From Strigamia acuminata (lineage: Eukaryota > Arthropoda > Chilopoda > Geophilomorpha > Linotaeniidae): a DNA stretch of 64,000 nt. A program made the position numbers and the translations under genes. Shown piece by piece: positions 56,601-64,000 of the stretch. Each line of letters opens with the position of its first letter. The first letter of the stretch is position 1. Location: contig OX442318.1 in NCBI GenBank assembly GCA_949358305.1, positions 7,798,501 to 7,862,500 of the forward strand, written 5' to 3'. The notes under the pieces are model-generated. The model saw only the letters and a list, made by a program, of their open reading frames with translations, made no database searches and was not told the origin of the DNA.

Positions 56601-56960
56601 TTTTTTGGGTCCCGTAACATTTGGGGCCCCTAACTGTAAGATTTCTTTATTTTATTAAACCCCAATATAAAATTTAATCAATATTTCAAACATCACAAGG
56701 CCTCCTGGGGCCACCAATTACAGGGGCCCCACAAACCATTTCTATTCTTAATTTTAGATCCACTTAAAACACAAAAAATAATACTTTGGGGGCCCCAAAT
56801 CAGGTTTAGCCAGGGCCCCAATTATTGGGGCCCCTATAAACCATGAAAATATTTCCACTTTTAATTTTGGGGCCGCTTAAAACATGAAAAAAAAATTTCT
56901 TTCATTGAAAAATCTGCCCCAATCTTACTTGGGGCCCCCAGTTTCAAAAATTTTGAAAAT
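56601..56960. repeat. Degenerate repeat punctuated by GGGGCCCC
   Basis: GGGGCCCC-type palindromes recur at about 56628, 56724, 56791, 56812 and 56835, with AAACCAT phrases after some of them and AATTTTAG/ACTTAAAACA phrases between. The composition echoes the GGGGCCCCAGGGG units at 28425-28742, but the spacing is irregular. Confidence 0.55.
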
Positions 56961-57984
56961 TAGATTCTATGTAAAAAAAAAAAAAAAAAAAAATCCAATT
57001 TTTAGATTTTATTCAAAGAACATTTTTTATTTTTTATTAAAAAAAAAAAAACGAAAAAAAAAAGAAAACATGTTTGGGAATGGAACTGAAGAAATAAAAA
57101 TTGATATCACCTCTTTTCTTTCTTAATTCTTTCATTTAAATTTTTTTGTATAAAGAGAGGAAATAAAAAGAATCCCTGAGTGAGGTTATCAAGTTTGGGA
57201 GGAAGCAAACTGGAGAATCGATAAATGCAGAGCAAGTGAGAAGCGTAGAATACAGACTATCACATTACACAATCACTTTAACCTGGTCCAGTTACAATTC
57301 CCGTTTAGTTTGCAGACCTAATTGCTCATTGGTTACACTCCGGCTATGCCTCTCAACACACCGCCCAAATGCTAAGCGGAGCATTAATCCCCAAATTGAC
57401 GCATTTCTCACAATAAATCATTAAAAAAATGTGTTTAGGATGAAAAAATTGATTTTGCGGCACAATCAACTGCTGCAACTACAATCCCTTATTTATAAGC
57501 AAAATTATACCGTTAAATGTCCAACGTATATCACAATTTATGCGGCTACGTTATCACAAATTGCCAACAACTCTTACAGTTGCCCCCATCTGCGTTTTCA
57601 TATTAGGCAAACAAATATGAATAAAGTGTATTTCAAATGCATTGCACTTTTCCTCGCTTAAAAAATATATTTTACGCTAGAAATTATTTTCTGTCGCATG
57701 TTTATACAGTTGTTGGAAACATGGAAATTTTCTAACGGTTTGCAATTAGTAGGTAACAATAATTGTATCCCATTGCACTGTTTTAAAGAGATTTCCTATG
57801 TGCTCGCTTCCTCTCTTCAAATTACTCATTAGATTAACTGAATTTGCTATTTTTTTGCATACGATATAAGGTTATTTTCGGCTGAGTTCTACAACAAACT
57901 TGACTTGAAGCTGAAGTCACAATTTGTATAAATGACGTATAGAAACATTCATAAAAATATATTTTCCAACGAAAAAAAATGCAA
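56961..57984. other. Unassigned AT-rich sequence
   Basis: A-runs at about 56972-56993 and 57040-57066. No supported gene. Confidence 0.4.
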
Positions 57985-58215
57985 TTTTACCTTCTAAAAT
58001 GCAATTTTAAGCTCAAATGGAGTGTTTGTAGGCTGCAAAATTTAGTTTTTATGTTAGAAAATGCAGTTTTTTGGCTAAAAATTTAGTTTTTTGGGTTGAA
58101 AATGCGGTTTTGGGTTAAAAATGCAGTTTTTGGATTAATAATGCAGTTTTTGGATTAATAATGCAGTTTTTGGGCTATTTTTTGATGCAGAAATGGATTT
58201 TAAGACTAAAAATGC
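57985..58215. repeat. AATGCAGTTTTTGG minisatellite
   Basis: About 10 degenerate units of 20-28 bp. The purest are two exact copies of AATGCAGTTTTTGGATTAAT (about 58120-58160). It resembles the 20546-20890 array, whose units read AATGCATTTTTTTGGCATAA. Confidence 0.8.
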
Positions 58216-59207
58216 CTTTTTTTTGGTTTTTCCTCTTTAACTGGCATCTTAGAAAGATGCCAGTTTTATGCATTAAAAACTAAAATCTTAGATTAAAACT
58301 TCACTAGGTCTTCATTAATTAATAAAAATCAAGGAAGAAAAAAAAGAGAGATTTCATTTATCTGATCCCGCTCTTACAACTTGAAATACAAGTTAATCCA
58401 AAGAAAATTAATTTTTTTTCCACTACAAATATTTCTTAATTAACTTTTAATTCTTATACCATTTTAAAACCAGGTTGGATCAATACAATTCTTGTCGGGT
58501 GTGCAAAGGCAGCTTAATAACCTTTGACAATAACAGATGGCTCTCGATTCGACTATTTCTGAAGGCAAAATGTCAGTATATTCATTTTTGCAAACCGTCA
58601 AATCATTTTTCATTTTATACAGAACTCAAAATACTGAATAAAAATGAAAAAAAAAAATTTAAATAAAAAAAAAAAATTTCTCTCGTATTCATTTTTTCTT
58701 CCCCAAATACACATGAAAACATCAGAAAAATTTAATAATATTTATCATTTTTAAAAAGGTCCACACACATACAACTGAATATTCCATTTCCAGCACGTAT
58801 CATGGAATAAAAAAGAAGTCATTCACCTTCAACATAGAAAAAGCCGACAAGAATTACACTGCAGTGGACGGTCCACTCTTTTGTTACAACTGCTTTCCCA
58901 ACGGTCTTCATCCTGCTTCCCTCACTTTTCTGTGGTCAGGAAATGAAGAACCATGCTTGTCATGACAAGGGAGGATTGGATGACTGCCTGCCATATTCTC
59001 CTAATATTATTATGCGGGGTTTGACCACTGCATCCAAGAGCAACTGGTTCATTTAAAACGAGGGAATAGAAAAAAAATCAATTCTTACAACTTTCAGCTC
59101 CCATCAGGGCAACAAACCTTTGTTGAAGCCATTTCTTTAATATTTTGCCAATAGATGGCGCTGGCGCTCCGCTGAAGGCGGCCATTACTGCATCGCTAGA
59201 ATACCGG
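58216..59207. other. Unassigned sequence
   Basis: No supported feature. Confidence 0.4.
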
Positions 59208-59330
59208 CTCTTATTCAAAACTGCCACCGTCGGCCGCAACTACAATTTTCGTTTTTCACAAAAATATAATTTCTTTCCGTATTTAACATAACGAACGTAG
59301 CTAATGTAACAAACATAGCGTACGTGAAGA
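59208..59330. repeat. Fragment related to the 18819 MITE
   Basis: GGCTCTTATTCAAAACTGCC, GCAACTACAATTTTCGTTTTTC and AATGTAACAAAC match, in inverse orientation, the right-hand part of 18819-19142. The CCGTATTTTA terminus itself is missing. Confidence 0.6.
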
Positions 59331-59382
59331 AACTGCAGTGAAAATAATTATTTAGATGAAGAAAATATACGATTGAGAACAA

Positions 59383-59518
59383 TATTGTTACGCGTACGAA
59401 CCGTTCCGATAAGTGGCCGATCCGTAGCGCTTGATTTAGCAACTAATTAACGAATTATAAGCCAAATCAAGCGCTACGGATCGGCCGCTTATCGGAACAG
59501 TCCGTACATGTAACAATA
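59383..59518. repeat. 136-bp hairpin
   Basis: Inverted arms of about 55 bp start TATTGTTAC, include GTTCCGATAAGTGGCCGATC and CGTAGCGCTTGATTT, and have a few mismatches. They enclose a spacer of about 24 bp, AT-rich and containing AACTAATTAACGAATT. The hairpin lies immediately before dispersed repeat A copy 3. Confidence 0.85.
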
Positions 59519-59519
59519 T

Positions 59520-59780
59520 ACAAGTGTGATTGTATTCAAAACAATAAAACGAGATATACAGGGTGAACAAAAAGTCTGTATCTTTACTTAATATTTCTGA
59601 AAGTGCTGACAATGCATCTAATCTATTGATGGCAAAGTACTAAAGTTGGGTGGGGCAATCTTTTGGTGACCCGAAATTTGACCTTGGAATGTTCCTTCAA
59701 GGTCATTGGGAAATTATCTCAGAAACCGTTAGAGATAGACAGAAATTTCCAATTGTAAACTTGTAGAGCAACATTTGTTT
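59520..59780 (+). repeat. Dispersed repeat A, copy 3
   Basis: CAAGTGTGATTGTATTCA, then TATACAGGGTGAACAAAAAG at 59555, ending AATTGTAAACTTGTAGAGCA. It is colinear with 37484-37745. Confidence 0.75.
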
Positions 59781-61547
59781 AGTCTAAAAATGAGTAATTC
59801 TCAAATCTTTTGTACGAAAATTTTTTAAGAAAATCACAATTGGCGTTTAATTCTTTGACTCGTTTTCTGTGATTCAATTTTTCATACTTAAAATTCGATC
59901 GAAACCCGTAAACTGTTGTGGAAGCCATGCTAAATTATGTAAACTAAAGCCCACCAGACTGTTGCACTCAAGTGAGCAAAATGTTAACTAAGTGACAGAA
60001 ATGAGGTGACATTCCTCCTGCAAGAATAATAGACGAGCAGTCACTTGTCTTTTCCACCGTGACTGCAACTGAAAGCGGACTTTCAAATGCAGCTTCTGTA
60101 TAGTCAAAATACAACATACAAGTGTCTTCTTCAGTTTTAAAGTACTTTCGTAATAAATTCTCTGACATTTAGACGTTTTTAAAAGACGATCTGTCGTTTT
60201 TTGAGATATATGCTGCTTGAGATATTGCTCGTATGTTAAAGGCAACTTAGCATTTTTGGAACCACCGAATTATACAACATTTATTTCAACGTATTTGTTA
60301 TTCAAATACAAAATCCAGTTATTTCACCTTATAAAAACAATACAAAAAGTATCAAAAACGCCTTACATCTAATTCTTGAGCTGATATTTCTGCTTGCATT
60401 CAAGAATAAATTATTGGCGCAAGGTGCAGAAGAGTTAATCTTCCAAAAAAAAAATACTAACACGAATATTATAAATCTATTCATGATGACGACCCATTTG
60501 CAACAATAAATTGCATCTTTTTATTTAAAACAATTCCAAAAAAACAATAATAAAAAACATTATTATTATTTAACATAGCGCTTCACTGCGCAAGAATAAT
60601 GTGAAGTGCAGAACTGCAGTCCAGACATCTCCAAAAAAGCAGAATAATCTTGGATAAACTAGGCAAACAAGCTATTATTCATGCGTCTGCTTCTCATACC
60701 TTCAACAATCAATAATCTTTTATTTCCAAAAACAATAGGAATCGTCATTAATAAAATGCATCCAAACAGAAAAACCTGCCCATTGTCTTCTGTTGCATAT
60801 TTTAATAAATAAAACTGCACAACCAATTTTTATTTCCATCAAATAAAAAAAAAATCAACAATATAAGAATAATATAAATATTTCAAAAAAAAAATGTATA
60901 TTGCTTCCCAATTGAGGGCTTGGTTGAGGTTAAAAATGTGACGAAGAAACCTGTCACCCAGTCTGCTTGCACAATTGCCTCAACTGTATTGAAAACTGTC
61001 AACCATTTTTTTTTTTTGGTCTTGACAAGATCAAACTAAACTTACATTATTTTCCCATTGCCAATTTTCTTTTTCCTGCCAAGTGAAATAAGACTCACCA
61101 AAGAGGAGAAGAAAGAAACAATTAAAATCTAAAATTGTCTTCTTGTGCCAACTTTAAACACCACTAGATTTATTATTATATTTCTCAAATTTCTTCCATT
61201 CAAATTAGCTTTGAAACCCGAGCTTTTAAGTGAATACAAGTGCAAAATATCGAACTACACGCTTCCCAGTGCCTACACTAACGCTGAAACAAGCTTAAAG
61301 CACAAGTGCTTCAATTGTGCTTGCTGAAGTCTTTCACCAATTGACAAACTCAGCACCTTGCGGCAACTATCTCTTGATTCCCATGTCTGAAGACAATTGA
61401 CACTTTGTTCCCCGCCTCAGATTTGCAGTCAATCCAAATGTGACGTCATCTAACGACGCCATCTACCTTCCAAATTGCAATGCGCCAAACACCGTAGGCG
61501 CATTCAATACAGATTTAACGCAACACAAGAATAGGGAACATTCGGTT
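59781..61547. other. Unassigned AT-rich sequence
   Basis: No supported gene. A perfect CRE, TGACGTCA, lies at 61441-61448 without other promoter evidence. Confidence 0.4.
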
Positions 61548-62110
61548 GGGTTATATTTTTACTCACCAGGGTGGCGCAAGTGTGCTAACTACAGAAACGA
61601 TCAGCAGACGATACAGTCATGGAGGATAAATCTATTTTTATTTTGTGTTTATCGTATTAAGATCACGTGGTCTAATTGTGTTTATGGAATTAAGACTATC
61701 GTCTGCCGATCGTTTTTGCTGATCGCTTCTTCTGTTAGCACACTACCGTCTTCACCCGAAAATAACACCGTGGTGTTGTATTCGAGTTTCTTTGAAAATT
61801 AGATTTTGTGAAACATTGTTGAAAAATTTGAATATAACAGCACTTCAGCTATAACACCATGGTGTTAAATCCAAATATAACCCCATGGTGTGATATTCAG
61901 ATTTTTTATTGTTTTCAAATACAACACCATGGTGTTATATTCAGATTTGTACAAAAATATTTAAAACGTACAGTATGTCGTTGTTTTTGTTAATTTATAT
62001 ATCTTTTTGTTTGTTTAATCAGGGTAATGAATACAAATTAATAGAGTAAATAACAATTTTACTTTTTCGACAAACTTATATTTTCGAGTGAAGACCGTAG
62101 TATAGGCCAT
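61548..62110. repeat. Nested inverted-repeat module with CCATGG palindromes
   Basis: Three copies of one segment (roughly TATTTTCGGGTGAAGAC, GTAGTGTGCTAAC, CGATCAGCA and CAGACGATA) occur at 61548-61619 (plus), 61693-61777 (minus) and 62076-62115 (plus, partial). Between the second and third lie palindromes centred on CCATGG at 61853-61866 and 61923-61936 (both AACACCATGGTGTT), with imperfect ones at 61764-61777 and 61879-61892. They are often followed by TATTCAGATTT. No coding frame. Confidence 0.7.
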
Positions 62111-64000
62111 CATGTTGTTAACACGCTATGACTTTCTTAAATGTAACTCGTGCTAAGTACAAGTATTAACACAAGATTTTCGTGTCCAAAAATCATCCGT
62201 TAACACGATGAAACTTGTGGCATGACCCTCCAAAAATCGCGCTGTTTTTATCGTGCCACGAACATCAATGTTATCTTTGATAACTTAATGACGCAACAAA
62301 CAAAATTTAAATATGGTATGCCAATCACTAGCAAGTACACTTTTAAAGCGTTTCATTTTAGAGTGTTCACCCTCTATAGTCCTAAACTAGAAATGAAATA
62401 CACGCAACCATGGAATCCTTTTATCTCTTTCTCTTGACTATTTCCACAATTTCTCCTGACTGTGCTTGTGTTAGGTTGCCATAGAATACTCGTAGCTAGC
62501 AACTGCAATGAAGTTTAATTATTTCTTAATTTAAACTTATCGGTAAGTCACAGTCAAGCATCAACTAACTCATTTATTCACAGTCGCTATGACAACTCAG
62601 GTTTATCCTTTTGATACAATAACAATCGTGAAGAACACTAGAGTCAACACAGGAATGTATACAAAACTCTCAAGTGTTAAATCTAGTAACACAACCATGC
62701 CATGCTTTATTAGATGCTTGCAAGTGTATTTCAGACTTGTCAAATCATCATAAAATTGTGCCAGAATGTTCTTTTCTTTGTGTTCTGAAATACATTTTTG
62801 CTTACCGCAAACACCCGTGCTCTATCAGAGATTTTACCGGACCAAGGGCATTCTTATTGCTACCCCTTTTATGTTCTTTCGTATATATGGTTTGGTTTTA
62901 CCATTTCCAAGACACAACCAATTAAGAAATGACTCCGGCTCGAGTTTACAGCGTAAGATAGCGAAACTTATTTTTACAACTGCAGGTTATGTAAAACATT
63001 GATGCAGCAGGCTGCAGTTTAAGTGGGGGAAACAAACTTTGTGAGACTGGATTAAAACTGGAAATTTATGAAAAACACATCTTTCATCCCACGTCTAATT
63101 TCATTTTAGTTTCCGCATGAATAAAAAATTTAATTAACAAACAAATACAATATCTCATTTTTTCTGACATGAAACAAACAGAAATTTGTCTTTATTATCA
63201 TATTTTAAAATACTCATCACCCAGAAAAAAAATAATAAAATAAAAAATAAAAAAAAAGAGAAAAAAAAAATTGTTTCAAAATTTTTCCAATTTATTCCTG
63301 GTAATGAGAAAAGGAGAATGGAAGATGCGGTCTGCAATGCAGTAGAATTAAGCATGTTGCTCGCAAGATTCATCAGAATTCTATGAGCGGATGTCATTCA
63401 AGCGAGCACAACAGTTCAATTGTCTTGGCAGTGTCGCTAGGGTCGACTTACACTCGTGTGGCCCCGAATATGGAACGAGCAACTCTTAGGACTTTTCAAC
63501 AAAACAAGCGCATAAAAACCTGTTGATGTTCTGCAAACAAATTCTTTTGCTTGATCCGATAGAATTACCACTAGTCAAGTGCCAATACCAAACATCAACA
63601 CTTTTATTACTCATGTGGGCACAAAAAAATGCTGCCAAATGGATATTTTCATTTTGGTCCAGCAGGCCCCACTCACTTAACCTTACAGCAATGCTTCCTA
63701 AGTGACAAAAGAGAAAGAATACAAAGAATAAAATTCGATACCTTCGAGACTTGACTCCCCAATCTTGTCCCCATTTCGATTTTTTTCCACTTTGACACAA
63801 ACTGAAGTGTATTTATTGGACAATTCCCAACGCTGGTCGCGCCACTGTAATATTTCAAATTTTCTAACCAGATGGTGCTGTTTACACTGACCATGCGCAC
63901 TCGAGACATTCCTTTTCCTGAATTGTTGTTCACAATCATGCAAAGCGACGAAAATCAGTCGCGACTATTATTGAGCAAAACCTGAATAGAAAATCTTCAA
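62111..64000. other. Unassigned sequence
   Basis: No supported gene. AT-rich simple sequence at 63226-63270; other open frames are short and overlap. Confidence 0.4.

Noticed and set aside
1-64000. tRNA and rRNA genes
   Set aside because: Scanning by eye for B-box-like GGTTCGAATCC motifs and conserved rRNA blocks found none; a covariance-model search would be needed to exclude degenerate copies.

Overview
This window is repeat-rich, AT-rich invertebrate (metazoan) nuclear DNA, most likely arthropod-like, and nearly all of it is intergenic or intronic. The evidence is a BEL/Pao-type LTR retrotransposon (a lineage known only from animals), several families of TA-flanked inverted-repeat elements (MITEs), many minisatellites, a few GT/AG splice-like signals, and no bacterial gene organisation. 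The species cannot be fixed from the sequence.

The only certain coding unit is a complete, apparently young BEL/Pao retrotransposon at 44841-52782. It has two 1,026-bp LTRs that look identical, a 4-bp target duplication CAAG, a primer-binding site abutting the 5' LTR, and one uninterrupted 1,751-codon Gag-Pol frame. All expected catalytic residues are visible: three zinc knuckles, aspartic protease, RT, RNase H, HHCC and DDE integrase, and a C-terminal DUF5641-like domain. No envelope frame follows. The insertion interrupted a short repeat whose uninterrupted paralogue lies in this same window at 25777-25819.

Left part (1-20 kb): a 31/20-bp mosaic minisatellite (855-1541), a GC-richer block with a perfect CRE (1880-2345), and a 178-bp MITE (2857-3034). 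Then come two small tandem duplications (3646-3818, 4933-5034), a 425-bp foldback MITE (9315-9739), pogo/Tigger-like termini and one complete 680-bp element (10991-13970), and a 324-bp TA-flanked MITE (18819-19142).

Middle part (20-44 kb): ATGCAT-rich and 41-bp minisatellites, a 490-bp relative of the first MITE (24011-24500), and a pogo-like element swollen by an internal 32-bp array with a 96-bp trimeric higher-order period (26610-27170). A GC-rich 52-bp minisatellite (28425-28742), a 39-bp minisatellite (30911-31100) and dispersed repeat copies follow.

Right part (53-64 kb): a possible minus-strand gene start at about 55.3-55.7 kb, with a GTGAGT donor, a short intron, a signal-peptide-like first coding exon and a GTAAGC donor. 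It is followed by a GGGGCCCC-punctuated repeat, another minisatellite, a large hairpin next to a dispersed repeat (59383-59780), and a nested inverted-repeat module with a cluster of CCATGG-centred palindromes (61548-62110). Apart from the retrotransposon and this tentative gene start, open frames are short, overlap in several frames and have no recognisable domains.
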